Virus record (IMG/VR): IMGVR_UViG_3300018417_000040
Location: 1 to 32,088 of that record
Source of the DNA: a virus
Direction: 5' to 3' (one strand)
Length of the DNA: 32,088 nucleotides
Shown here: piece by piece, positions 1 to 8,071 of the stretch
Layout of the letters: each line of letters opens with the position of its first letter
How positions within the stretch are numbered: position 1 is the first letter of the stretch
The notes under the pieces: generated by a model
Database searches by the model: none
The model's input: only the letters and a program-made list of their open reading frames with translations
What the model was told of the DNA's origin: nothing
Made by a program: the position numbers and the translations under genes

Positions 1-175
1 GAGTGCCTGGGTCACCTTGTTCACCTTTCGGGCCTTGGGGTCCTCGTACTACGGTATTAGAATCAAGTTGGCCAACCTTACGATAGATATCATCTACGTT
101 TTCGTTGAGCTCTTTTCGAAACTTCTTGAATATACTGACGAGGAAACCGTTATTAACAATCTCATTTACGTTCAT
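1..175 (-). CDS. Collagen-like protein, 5' part only (cut by left edge)
   Basis: Reading leftward from an ATG at 173-175, the frame stays open to the window edge for 58 codons. The first 44 residues look helical and charged (FKKFRKELNENVDDIYRKV). From residue 45 the sequence becomes Gly-X-Y triplets (GPQGPKGEQGDPGT), the signature of a collagen-like triple helix. A GGAG ribosome-binding site sits 9 bases before the ATG and overlaps the stop region of the portal gene, so the two are probably translated together. In T4 the place after gene 20 belongs to small prohead core proteins (67, 68) and the protease 21, so this could be a virion or prohead protein carrying a collagen-like stalk. The remainder lies outside the window, so length and function are unknown. 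Confidence 0.72.
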   Translation of the reverse strand, partial: MNVNEIVNNGFLVSIFKKFRKELNENVDDIYRKVGQLDSNTVVRGPQGPKGEQGDPGT

Positions 176-181
176 ACTATA

Positions 182-1858
182 TTACTCCGATTCAATAAAT
201 TTCGTCATACTGTCAATAAGCTTTAGTTGACTTTCTTCTAATTTCTCCTTAGAATCTACAATGAGAGCGGTATCTTTATTTGAGGTATTAGCCGTCTTTT
301 TGATGTCACGTGGGTCGAGATCCATCTCCATATCGCCGAATTCATCCTCACCATCACCGGAAGCCTTTTCATTTTCGATTTCCTGAGTAATAGTTTCGAT
401 ATCTTCTTCTGACATCTGAAGAACGTTCTTCTGAATCCAGATCTTAGAGTAATACTGACCCTTATATTCTTCAATAGTGGTCAAGGTCTCTAATCTTTCA
501 CGGAGAATCTCTGCCTGCTTTAATTCCTCAAAATAATTCTCTTTTATGAAATCAAAGCGAATATCATTCTTGATCTGGGCAAAGTCGTCTGGGTTCATAA
601 TACCCTTCAGAACAAGTTGCTTCTCTAGCAATTGTATGAAGATATTTGCAAATCGTGCACGAACTCTTCGAATGAATTTACCAAATTTTAATTCATCTCT
701 GGTGATCTCTGAAACACGACCGAAAGAATACATTGCTTCTGGTTCAAGTCTTGACAGTGGTACGCGAAGAGCCTTAAAGAGTTTCCTTTGGAAATATTGA
801 AGGTTCTCATCAGTACTCAATGCCTGGGCAGATCCACCTGCAAGTGTATCTACCTCTGTCGTTCTTTCCCCGCCCCTACGTGGGAACCAGAAATCTTCCG
901 TCATGGTCATCATCTTACGACCATCAGTGATTTCACCCGTGGATGAGTTATATTGAAGTTTATTCTTATGGCGAGTCATCATATCCCGTAGATATTGCTC
1001 TGCCTTGTTCTTAGGCAGGTTACCTACATCGATATAGAAGATTCGACGTTCTGGAGCTCGTGTCAGTGTATAGATTACCGTAGCATCTTCCAACATACGA
1101 AGCTGATTAAGAGGCTTCATTGTCGGATGAAGATGTGATAACACCATAGAATTATCTTCGGTGACGATACCAGACGTTACACGAGCGATTGAATCTTTGG
1201 CAATCTTGATACCCTGTTGAGGGCCACCAGCACCACCAGAGCCCGATCCACCAAAACCAGAGTCCGAATAAATGTAGAATTCATTTTTAACTTGTTTCGT
1301 GGGTATTGATGCCTCACCAGTACCGGCCTTACTTTTGGCCATCTCACGAATTAGTTTGAGCTTTCGTGGGTCTACATATCTGAGTTCGGTGATGCCTTTT
1401 TTGATATCATTCTCGTCTATCATTACGTGATAGTTGAGACGACCATCTACATAGAATTTTGAAAATATCTCGTATCCAGCATTTGTGAAATCCAATAAGG
1501 ATAATATAGTGCCGAATTCATCGCGAATTTTATCTTGAATTTTATCAGGTATTTCTGCATCATCGAGTACGATTTCGACTACCTGGTCATTCGTATCGAT
1601 ATTAATTGCCTCATTGACAATCTCGTCGATAGCTTGTGTGATTTCTGGCTGCATTGCCAGGTTACGATATCGCGTGATAAGTTCAGATTCGGTCTTAGCC
1701 GAACCTTCCATATCAAGCATTGATGTATAGAAACCGCCGAGGGAGCCCCCGACTGTTATTGCTCCATCATCATTTTGTGGCTCGACGAAAGAAACCGGAG
1801 TATTTCCCCCGGTTTCTTGATCGGAAGCCCTAGTTATTGAGAAACCAAATAACTTCAT
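182..1858 (-). CDS. gp20: Portal vertex protein of head (gp20)
   Basis: This is the T4 gp20-type portal, which forms the ring at one head vertex through which DNA is packaged and to which the neck attaches. At 558 residues it is close to T4 gp20 (524). Recognisable family segments include the N-terminal ITRYRNLAMQPEITQAIDEI (61-80), YVDPRKLKLIR (161-171), LTRAPERRIFYIDVGNLP (265-282), and FPRRGGERTTEVDTL (325-339) leading into the RLEPEAMYSFGR region (370-381) and the long C-terminal helices. An unusual glycine/serine-rich stretch lies at residues 201-213, in a position that is probably a surface loop. The start follows an AAGGGG ribosome-binding site. It follows the tube gene at a gap of 21 bases, as in T4. 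Assignment from sequence recognition and gene order is firm. Confidence 0.96.
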   Translation of the reverse strand: MKLFGFSITRASDQETGGNTPVSFVEPQNDDGAITVGGSLGGFYTSMLDMEGSAKTESELITRYRNLAMQPEITQAIDEIVNEAINIDTNDQVVEIVLDDAEIPDKIQDKIRDEFGTILSLLDFTNAGYEIFSKFYVDGRLNYHVMIDENDIKKGITELRYVDPRKLKLIREMAKSKAGTGEASIPTKQVKNEFYIYSDSGFGGSGSGGAGGPQQGIKIAKDSIARVTSGIVTEDNSMVLSHLHPTMKPLNQLRMLEDATVIYTLTRAPERRIFYIDVGNLPKNKAEQYLRDMMTRHKNKLQYNSSTGEITDGRKMMTMTEDFWFPRRGGERTTEVDTLAGGSAQALSTDENLQYFQRKLFKALRVPLSRLEPEAMYSFGRVSEITRDELKFGKFIRRVRARFANIFIQLLEKQLVLKGIMNPDDFAQIKNDIRFDFIKENYFEELKQAEILRERLETLTTIEEYKGQYYSKIWIQKNVLQMSEEDIETITQEIENEKASGDGEDEFGDMEMDLDPRDIKKTANTSNKDTALIVDSKEKLEESQLKLIDSMTKFIESE

Positions 1859-1879
1859 GTTATAACACCCCTTATTTTA

Positions 1880-2413
1880 TTAAGTGGTGGAAATGCCAGT
1901 AGCGCCTTCAACTCTCCAAAAATCAAATTGGAAGGTAACACCGAATTCTTCGATGGTGTCTACCTGATCCCAACCCAGTTCGATTGCATCGATTGTGAGT
2001 GGGTACATTCCCTCAAATACGTAAGTTCGGAGTGGTGATCCGTCCTTACTAAATTGTGTAATGATTCCGTTAGACTTATAATCCTGTGGGAGTGCACGGA
2101 GATTGCTATCATGTGTGTTGATAGCATTAGACCATGCCTCTAATGAATTGCGAACTGCGAAATCTTCATCATTAATTACGGTGACAGTCCAATCTTCGAA
2201 GGTTCTATCACCTGCATATCGAACATTACGTCCGTAATATGGAACTTCAATTGTTCCAAGGGTCGACCCAGGTAACTGGGCCGTTTTAACCATGAAAGGT
2301 ACCTTGAAATCTGCATTTGGCAACACAGGATTCAAAATCTGAACTTGGAAAAGAGTTGGACGAGCACCACCGCCTACAAGCTGTGATTTAAACTCGTTGA
2401 TATTGAAACTCAT
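1880..2413 (-). CDS. gp19: Tail tube protein (gp19)
   Basis: This gene encodes the 177-residue inner tail tube subunit (T4 gp19 is 163 residues), which stacks in hexameric rings inside the sheath and conducts DNA. The N-terminus ARPTLFQVQI (17-26), the segment VKTAQLPGSTLGTIEVPYYG (42-61), and the motif RTFEDWTVTVINDEDF (70-85) followed by RNSLEAWSNAI (88-98) are the characteristic pattern of T4-like tube proteins. A strong AGGAG site lies 9-10 bases before the ATG. A CATAAATA late-promoter-like element overlaps the end of the sheath gene just upstream, which would allow extra transcription of this abundant protein. It sits between sheath and portal as in T4. Confidence 0.96.
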   Translation of the reverse strand: MSFNINEFKSQLVGGGARPTLFQVQILNPVLPNADFKVPFMVKTAQLPGSTLGTIEVPYYGRNVRYAGDRTFEDWTVTVINDEDFAVRNSLEAWSNAINTHDSNLRALPQDYKSNGIITQFSKDGSPLRTYVFEGMYPLTIDAIELGWDQVDTIEEFGVTFQFDFWRVEGATGISTT

Positions 2414-2438
2414 GTTCTCGTTCTCCTATTGTTATTTC

Positions 2439-2446
2439 TATTTATG
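2439..2446 (-). promoter_or_regulatory. Putative late promoter (CATAAATA) for gene 19
   Basis: The minus strand reads CATAAATA, one base from the T4 late consensus TATAAATA. It ends 26 bases before the tube ATG and overlaps the sheath stop codon. The short distance matches other candidates in this window (11413, 14850, 9545). Confidence 0.5.
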
Positions 2447-4361
2447 AAAGTGAGCCAACAATTTCGTCAAATTCAATTCCAGTCCTCGTCGCAACAAATG
2501 TCAATTCGATGACATTGATTGATCGTGCAGGCTTAATGAAGATATTTGCTCGGAATTGATTCGCATCGATTACCTCTGCCGTATTAACAGTACCATCAGA
2601 TACCACACGGAAGTCCGTAATACCACGGCGACCTTGTATTTCACGAAGGAAAGGATCGACGATATTCTTGAATTGTGTTTGAGTGAACTCATCATTCAGT
2701 TCGAACAAGAACGATTGTGCTGCATTTGCAATTGCCTTTTCTACAGCAATGAACAATCTTCGTACGTTAAGACGATCGAAGGCACTAGGAAGACCGAGTC
2801 CTGTCTTATCGCCAAACAGAATGATACCTTGACCTACCTGAGACATTACAGGGTTGATATCTGAACTGTATAATACATCACGTTGTGGCTTATTCGGATT
2901 GAAAGCAAGCTTAACAACATTCTTGATTACACCTTTTCGGAATCCAGCCGGAGACTCATAGGGTTCAACCCTAGCAGCAAGACCAGCAGTATCACCATTC
3001 AGTGGTACCCAACGATAGGTATCATTGTACTTGTCGTATCGATATTTGTATCCAGAATCTAGGAACCAGTAAGAAGAATTCTGTAACTTATTTCTGAAGG
3101 CGACAATATTAGTCATCTTAGTTTCGGTTACAAGAGTATCTACAACTGCCTCTTTGGAAGGCGAAACGAAAGCAACAACATCTTTACGGTAGTCTGCAAT
3201 GTTACTGATCACATAATTAGGAATCGTAGCAGCATCGTCTGATTTACCAACGATCGCGAATGAAATATCAATCTCATTAGTGTTCTTGAATACGTCCCAT
3301 GCCATGGCAGTCTGACCTAATGTTGCTGTCCCACCGTCAGAACCTCCAGCAAGAGTTTCATAGGAATATTCGGTAGCTTCAAGATGAATCGTATTAGCAG
3401 TTTTAATCCAAGCAGAACCATTATTGATTACGTCTTGGTAGTAATTTGTTCTGCCATCGCTCAGAGAAGCAGAAGAATCTTCTGAAAGATCACTATACGT
3501 CTCTAAGATATATCCAGCTGTACCACTGATTCCACCATCTTCATCTACAACAACTACGTGCATGTGTTCTGCTGATGAAGGCTCATTATTGAAAAGAGCA
3601 TGATACTTGAATTTCTTCTCAATCTTGACCGAACCATACGCCAATTCACCGAGAGTATATTTACCAGTCACATCGATCTGGTAAGTGTAATAATCAGTGA
3701 TTTGGTTATTTGCTTGGTTCAATACCTCACCTTCAGCGAAACTTGAAACCACAAAATCTTGATAACCAGCAGAATCGTTACCGATTCGAAGAACATCACC
3801 TACCTCAATTGTTTCTGTGATTCTGTTAGCAGGAACAACCCTGAAATCAAAATCTGATGTGAGATAATCGATACTCTGGCTAGTTAATGTATTTGAATCA
3901 CCAGGCGTAGCCTCATATGAATTAGGGATATCCCCAGCATCTAACACAGAAGCCGAGAAGGAACCACCCTTAACATATGCTACTTGGATATTATTACCAA
4001 GTGCACCTTCATATTTTGCAGAGAAGCCAGCATCTACAGAAATGGTTAATTCGTTATTAGCCGGATCGGGTATATCAGCAGATGAGATTGCCTCAGTTCC
4101 CCCACGACTAGCACGAGAAACATATAACGCATTCGCGTAAGACAAATAATCTGCTGCGGCAAAGAAAGTTTCGAAGTTAGAATCATCTGGCTTACCAAAC
4201 CGAGCCACCAAATTACTTTCGGACGTAATTAGAATAGCCTCATTGGTTGGACCCCAGTTGAAATCACCTGCAATAGCTGCAGGCGCGGTTGCAATGGCTG
4301 GAACTGCTGCCGATGCGTCGACTTCGCGAACAATTACGGAAGGACTTACGGAAAAAGCCAT
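2442..4361 (-). CDS. gp18: Contractile tail sheath protein (gp18)
   Basis: This is the 639-residue tail sheath subunit (T4 gp18 is 659), which surrounds the tube and contracts to drive it through the host envelope. The N-terminus SPSVIVREVD (5-14) followed by GDFNWGPTNEAILITSESNL and a LVARFGKP segment is typical of the sheath family. The conserved C-terminal domain is present too: FLREIQGRRGITDFRVV, then FRANIFIKPARSINVIELTF near the end. The middle (about 90-350) is the variable, surface-exposed part. An AAGGAG ribosome-binding site lies just before the ATG. The gene has its own perfect late promoter in the 81-base gap after the large terminase gene, as expected for a protein needed in many copies. 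Confidence 0.97.
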   Translation of the reverse strand: MAFSVSPSVIVREVDASAAVPAIATAPAAIAGDFNWGPTNEAILITSESNLVARFGKPDDSNFETFFAAADYLSYANALYVSRASRGGTEAISSADIPDPANNELTISVDAGFSAKYEGALGNNIQVAYVKGGSFSASVLDAGDIPNSYEATPGDSNTLTSQSIDYLTSDFDFRVVPANRITETIEVGDVLRIGNDSAGYQDFVVSSFAEGEVLNQANNQITDYYTYQIDVTGKYTLGELAYGSVKIEKKFKYHALFNNEPSSAEHMHVVVVDEDGGISGTAGYILETYSDLSEDSSASLSDGRTNYYQDVINNGSAWIKTANTIHLEATEYSYETLAGGSDGGTATLGQTAMAWDVFKNTNEIDISFAIVGKSDDAATIPNYVISNIADYRKDVVAFVSPSKEAVVDTLVTETKMTNIVAFRNKLQNSSYWFLDSGYKYRYDKYNDTYRWVPLNGDTAGLAARVEPYESPAGFRKGVIKNVVKLAFNPNKPQRDVLYSSDINPVMSQVGQGIILFGDKTGLGLPSAFDRLNVRRLFIAVEKAIANAAQSFLFELNDEFTQTQFKNIVDPFLREIQGRRGITDFRVVSDGTVNTAEVIDANQFRANIFIKPARSINVIELTFVATRTGIEFDEIVGSLS

Positions 4362-4386
4362 ATTTTTCTCCTTTATTTTATTATCT

Positions 4387-4402
4387 ATTTAAAGCTTTAA
4401 AT
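4387..4402. repeat. 16-base perfect palindrome in the gene 18 leader
   Basis: ATTTAAAGCTTTAAAT is a perfect inverted repeat with no spacer, placed between the late promoter at 4421 and the sheath ribosome-binding site. It is AT-rich, so an RNA hairpin would be weak. It could be a protein-binding site or chance. Confidence 0.5.
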
Positions 4403-4420
4403 CAGGTTTACCTATCAAGT

Positions 4421-4428
4421 TATTTATA
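4421..4428 (-). promoter_or_regulatory. T4-type late promoter upstream of gene 18
   Basis: The minus strand reads TATAAATA, a perfect match to the T4 late promoter consensus recognised by gp55-bearing RNA polymerase. It lies in the longest non-coding gap of the window, about 60 bases before the sheath start codon. Confidence 0.85.
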
Positions 4429-4442
4429 AAAACTGAATTTTA

Positions 4443-6059
4443 TTAATGTATCCAGCTATCACTATCATCGACAGCTATAGCCCAGCCGTTTTGATCCTCG
4501 TATCCACCTTCATCAATAAAGCCAAATGGCAAAAGTTCTTCCTCAATTTGTTCTTCCGTTTTCTTCCGTAGTTCTAACATCGTATTGATGTCAGTCATAT
4601 CTTTAAAGAAAGCCTGATCGGTTAACCAGGCAAAGATGACTAAATTCATAACCAAATCATCATGATATCCAGATTCCGCCTCATATGAGGCCCCTCTTTT
4701 TGAGAATCTCGATAATTCTTGTATGGTATTATAATCCTGTATTAATAATTGGTCTTGTTCGACCAGCATTTTTAAAATTGAACAACCAACAGATTTCACT
4801 GTCTTTGTTGTTCTGATGCCTCCATCTGATCTTTTACCAAAACCAGAGGAAATTCTCTTGCCGTTTCTTCCGGCGTTCTCAGTAAACAGAAGATTCTCGT
4901 AACCGTATTCCATCAAAAGAATATCAGATATCTGCTCACCTATGTCATTGATTTCAACCAGCACTGCTGCCTGATTGTATAAATTGCCTATCCTATATAT
5001 AACTGACGAGAAATCAACCGGCGTGATAAAATTATCACGATACGTACATACCTGCTTATAAGGCATTGCTGTGATATCAATAATTGTAAATGTCGAATAA
5101 TCCAATCCCTTACCCCTTGAAACATCTACAGTCATGGAATAAACGCTATTTGGATTAGGCCTTTCATATTGATATAGGTTTTCGGATTCCGCTATTGGCC
5201 TAGAAGGTGCCAGATTCTTCAGTTTCGATCCATCAATAAGGGTACCTGAGCTCCCTAAGAACTCCCCACAATACTCTTGGCGAAACTTTTGTTCATCATA
5301 ATCCAGCGCTGCCAAGGTCTCTTGTTTCCAATTTTCATCTCGGCCTGGCACATCATTCCACATGACCTTGACGAATTCGTATCCGTTGGTACCCTCTTCC
5401 GCCCCTTTACATGTTTTCCAGAAGTGATTTAATCCGTTGGGGGTAGAGGTCATAAGGAGCTTTGTGGTCTCACCAGACGAGATCGTGGGATAGACCGATG
5501 CAAAGAATTCATCAAAGCCTTCGATAAACGCGACCTCATCGAGGTATAGTAGAGAGATAGATTTACCTCGAATGGCCGAGGAAGTCGTAGTACCAGCGTA
5601 TATCTTACAGCCATTCTCTAGGGTGATATTACCTTTGTTCCACTCTTCAACACCTTGTTGCATCCATTTAGGAAGTGCCTCATAAGCCAATTGCACTCTT
5701 CCTAATACCTCTCTAGCTGCGTCGCCTTTGTTTGCAAGAATGGCAACCGTCTTATATTCATTGAAGAGGATATAATGAAGGATGACAGCTACTGCGGTGG
5801 TAGTCTTACCAGCCTGTCGGGCAGTGAGTACAGCAACCCTACGATTGTTGGTGATTTTTTCGATGATCTCTCGCTGATAACTATATAGGTCAAGATTGAT
5901 TAGGCCTTTATCAACGTGAACAATTTTGATATAATTCTCTGAAAAATAGCAGGGATCTTTAGCACATTTGACGTATTCTTGAAGTATGTCGGGTGACCAC
6001 TCGATTTCTTCTCCAATTCGCTTTAAATTTAAATTACCTAGATAGCCTCTATCCATCAT
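4443..6059 (-). CDS. gp17: Terminase large subunit (gp17): packaging ATPase and nuclease
   Basis: This is the motor that pumps DNA into the prohead through the portal and cuts the concatemer (538 residues; T4 gp17 is 610). The ATPase domain shows Walker A TARQAGKTT (79-87), Walker B SLLYLDEVAF (169-178) with the catalytic Glu, and the coupling motif TSTPNG (204-209). The RNase H-like nuclease domain carries the expected acidic residues: D312 in MTVDVSRGKGLDYS, E369 in AVLVEINDIG, and D467/D468 in SGYHDDLV. All catalytic residues are intact. The ATG at 6057-6059 overlaps the end of the small terminase gene by 11 bases and follows AAGGG, so the two subunits are translationally coupled. A second ATG directly follows and could also serve as start. 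Confidence 0.97.
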   Translation of the reverse strand: MMDRGYLGNLNLKRIGEEIEWSPDILQEYVKCAKDPCYFSENYIKIVHVDKGLINLDLYSYQREIIEKITNNRRVAVLTARQAGKTTTAVAVILHYILFNEYKTVAILANKGDAAREVLGRVQLAYEALPKWMQQGVEEWNKGNITLENGCKIYAGTTTSSAIRGKSISLLYLDEVAFIEGFDEFFASVYPTISSGETTKLLMTSTPNGLNHFWKTCKGAEEGTNGYEFVKVMWNDVPGRDENWKQETLAALDYDEQKFRQEYCGEFLGSSGTLIDGSKLKNLAPSRPIAESENLYQYERPNPNSVYSMTVDVSRGKGLDYSTFTIIDITAMPYKQVCTYRDNFITPVDFSSVIYRIGNLYNQAAVLVEINDIGEQISDILLMEYGYENLLFTENAGRNGKRISSGFGKRSDGGIRTTKTVKSVGCSILKMLVEQDQLLIQDYNTIQELSRFSKRGASYEAESGYHDDLVMNLVIFAWLTDQAFFKDMTDINTMLELRKKTEEQIEEELLPFGFIDEGGYEDQNGWAIAVDDSDSWIH

Positions 6060-6486
6060 CGTCGCCCTTGAGCATCTTCAATAGATCTGCTGTCGAGACG
6101 ATAAGATTATTATTGGTGACCTGTGTGGCTGGTTTTTCTCCTGTCTCTTCCTTCGCGTATTTCTTCTTACCAGAGATTTCGACGTATTCTTTGTTTGCGT
6201 CTAGCAGTGTCTTCATCAAGGTAGATACCACCTCGAAAGCCCTGGGCGATTCGGATTGCTTGGCAATCTCTACCATTTCACGCACAGCGTCATCACCCAG
6301 ATCAATAATATTTCGAACATTCTGTCTGGCAAGTTCTATATCTTGAATATTTTCTTTGGCGTTTTCTTCAAGCTCGGCAGGAAACAGATCTTGTTGCACC
6401 GCGGGGAGTGTCTCTTGCTCTGTAGATTCTTCGATCTCAGATAATGGCCTTAGGCCTAGATTTTCCGCGATGATATCTTTACTCAT
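6049..6486 (-). CDS. gp16: Terminase small subunit (gp16)
   Basis: This is a 145-residue, acidic and mainly helical protein directly upstream of and overlapping the large terminase gene, as gene 16 does in T4 (164 residues). The central helical stretch (ELARQNVRNIIDLGDDAVREM, with a further helix ending in STLMKTLLDANKEYVEISGKK) matches the gp16-type packaging protein that recognises DNA and stimulates gp17. The C-terminal tail ends in a short helix followed by a run of Asp (LLKMLKGDDDG). The ribosome-binding site is weak (GGTAA), so translation may depend on coupling with the methyltransferase gene ending four bases upstream. Confidence 0.9.
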   Translation of the reverse strand: MSKDIIAENLGLRPLSEIEESTEQETLPAVQQDLFPAELEENAKENIQDIELARQNVRNIIDLGDDAVREMVEIAKQSESPRAFEVVSTLMKTLLDANKEYVEISGKKKYAKEETGEKPATQVTNNNLIVSTADLLKMLKGDDDG

Positions 6487-6490
6487 TATA

Positions 6491-7240
6491 TTACCATTCG
6501 TTTGTGATGTATAACATGAAATAACTTTGGTCGGGAGTCAACGCCTTGATTGCATCATCATCCCATAGTATACTATTTAACCATTTTGTTTTATTGTTGC
6601 CATGGATCTGAGCATTGATCTTTATTGCTGGATTATCCATCAAAGGTTTTAAAAATGTATCACGAAATTCTAGGAACTTATCTTGGGCCCCATCAAATGC
6701 CTGTGTGTGTATCTCACCTGCAAAATGGCCTACCTTTCTCTTGAAAAAATCCAAATTCTCTGCAGTGAGGGTATCAAATTCATTACCTTCAATGTCCATC
6801 TTCAAATAGTCAATGTATTGAATATCGTAAAGATCCACCAGCTCCATTAATGACATTCTATCTATTGCATCAACACCTAGGTCGTCTGTTGGTGTCTCGT
6901 ATACGCCAGTTGGATTACAATCTCCAAGCAGCGCATTTACCGGATACACCTTGGGCACGGGTTCATTCATCATATATTCGGAAACATTTTCCATCGCGAC
7001 CTTGAGCAATTCTCTGCTGCCTTCGACCATATAGACCTTTGATGCCCCTTCATCTAATGCATGAGCAGTGAACATCCCACAGCATGCCCCCACATCAACA
7101 CAAACATCACCAGGCTTTACTCGATGAAACCACGTATAATCTTGATTTCTAAAAAATTCGTGATAGAATACAGAGGCCATTTCATATGTAAGGCCCTTAG
7201 TACTCATTTGTTGGTTTAAAGCAGGTCGTCGATTCATCAT
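6491..7240 (-). CDS. FkbM-family SAM-dependent methyltransferase
   Basis: This is a complete 249-residue class I methyltransferase of the FkbM type, a family mostly known for O-methylating sugars and other small molecules. The SAM-binding motif I is VCVDVGACCGMFT (46-58), followed by the acidic strand end VYMVEGS (69-75). The family hallmark near the C-terminal half is DYLKMDIEGNEFDTL (144-158), intact. The substrate is not predictable. It sits between gene 15 (gap 15 bases) and gene 16 (gap 4 bases), a spot with no equivalent in T4, so it looks like an inserted cargo gene. The ribosome-binding site is poor, and ATG codons at 7238-7240 and 7235-7237 are alternatives. It differs from the second, degenerate FkbM-like domain at 11739-12971. 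Confidence 0.9.
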   Translation of the reverse strand: MMNRRPALNQQMSTKGLTYEMASVFYHEFFRNQDYTWFHRVKPGDVCVDVGACCGMFTAHALDEGASKVYMVEGSRELLKVAMENVSEYMMNEPVPKVYPVNALLGDCNPTGVYETPTDDLGVDAIDRMSLMELVDLYDIQYIDYLKMDIEGNEFDTLTAENLDFFKRKVGHFAGEIHTQAFDGAQDKFLEFRDTFLKPLMDNPAIKINAQIHGNNKTKWLNSILWDDDAIKALTPDQSYFMLYITNEW

Positions 7241-7255
7241 AATATAAAGTCTCGG

Positions 7256-8068
7256 TTATGGGTCGGGGAAATTCTCTATTGCTTGTGCAAATCCATAAGG
7301 ATCATCAAAGTTGACATCTAGGTACGGAACCGAATCTCCTACCACAGTGGTCGGTTGATTATTGGCAGTAAGACCCGGTTGCAGTGTTTGTTTTTCTTCA
7401 AAGTCAACATCAGATCGTACATCTGTGGCAAGATTAGCCTCAACGAATTTAATGACCTTCTTCTCACGCTCAGGACCAAAGTACCAGGCCTTCATTGTAA
7501 AGTTAAGTGTCCACAAGATAGACCTAGATTCTGTGAAAGCCCCTTCGTAAATCTCTTCACTAGAAATATCATTTAAAATCAATGGTATATCCAATGGATC
7601 TAAACCAGGCACTATTCTAGCAGTCTGTGTCAGATCTGGATTGAAGAAAGGAACGATCTGTTCTACTAACTGTACAGCATCTTCATTGTATTTTGTCATG
7701 ATATACAAAGAGAAACTTATATCGTAAGGAGCACCAGAGTAATGAAAATTTCTAGCTCCAGTATCCGAATCTCCGACTGTCTTTCGAATCTTTCGTGTGG
7801 GAGAAATTTTCCTTGAAGGATCAAACGAATAGCCAGTAATCTCAAACGACATTCTAGGCAGTGTCATTTGCGTGGTGGGACTAACATCTTTTTGTGTGGC
7901 CAGGGCCAATACCTTTTGCCATGGAGCATAAGATATGGGCACAATCATTCGCTGAATTATATTTCCTGCATTATCGACACGAACAATTTGCAGCTGATTG
8001 AAATATGTGCCAAAAAGTGCTACATATTTACGGGTCGTCTGATTGTAGAAATAATTAGCTATGGCCAT
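7256..8068 (-). CDS. gp15: Tail sheath stabiliser / tail terminator (gp15)
   Basis: This is a 270-residue protein nearly equal in length to T4 gp15 (272), which caps the finished tail as a hexamer and joins it to the neck. The N-terminus NYFYNQTTRKYVALFGTYF and the following IQRMIVPISYAPWQKVLALA are characteristic of the family, as are LPRMSFEITGYSFDPSRK and the segment YDISFSLYIMTKYNEDAVQL. The region ILWTLNFTMKAWYFGP also fits. It lies directly after gene 14 with a three-base gap and has no clear ribosome-binding site, so translation is probably coupled to gene 14. Assignment by sequence and synteny is strong. Confidence 0.93.
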   Translation of the reverse strand: MAIANYFYNQTTRKYVALFGTYFNQLQIVRVDNAGNIIQRMIVPISYAPWQKVLALATQKDVSPTTQMTLPRMSFEITGYSFDPSRKISPTRKIRKTVGDSDTGARNFHYSGAPYDISFSLYIMTKYNEDAVQLVEQIVPFFNPDLTQTARIVPGLDPLDIPLILNDISSEEIYEGAFTESRSILWTLNFTMKAWYFGPEREKKVIKFVEANLATDVRSDVDFEEKQTLQPGLTANNQPTTVVGDSVPYLDVNFDDPYGFAQAIENFPDP

Positions 8069-8071
8069 GGT

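Noticed and set aside
17-226. Plus-strand frame of 69 codons at the left edge
   Set aside because: It overlaps the portal end and the collagen-like gene, whose Gly-X-Y pattern and ribosome-binding site are far better evidence for the minus strand.
2556-2864. Plus-strand frame of 102 codons inside the sheath gene
   Set aside because: It is antisense to a conserved part of gp18 and has a composition typical of a shadow frame.
182-4361. Tailocin or type VI-like contractile machine instead of a phage
   Set aside because: Portal, both terminase subunits and neck proteins lie in the same block, which such machines lack.
5993-6346. Plus-strand frame of 117 codons over genes 16 and 17
   Set aside because: It is antisense to two firm core genes, has no recognisable protein pattern, and no plus-strand gene exists elsewhere in the window.
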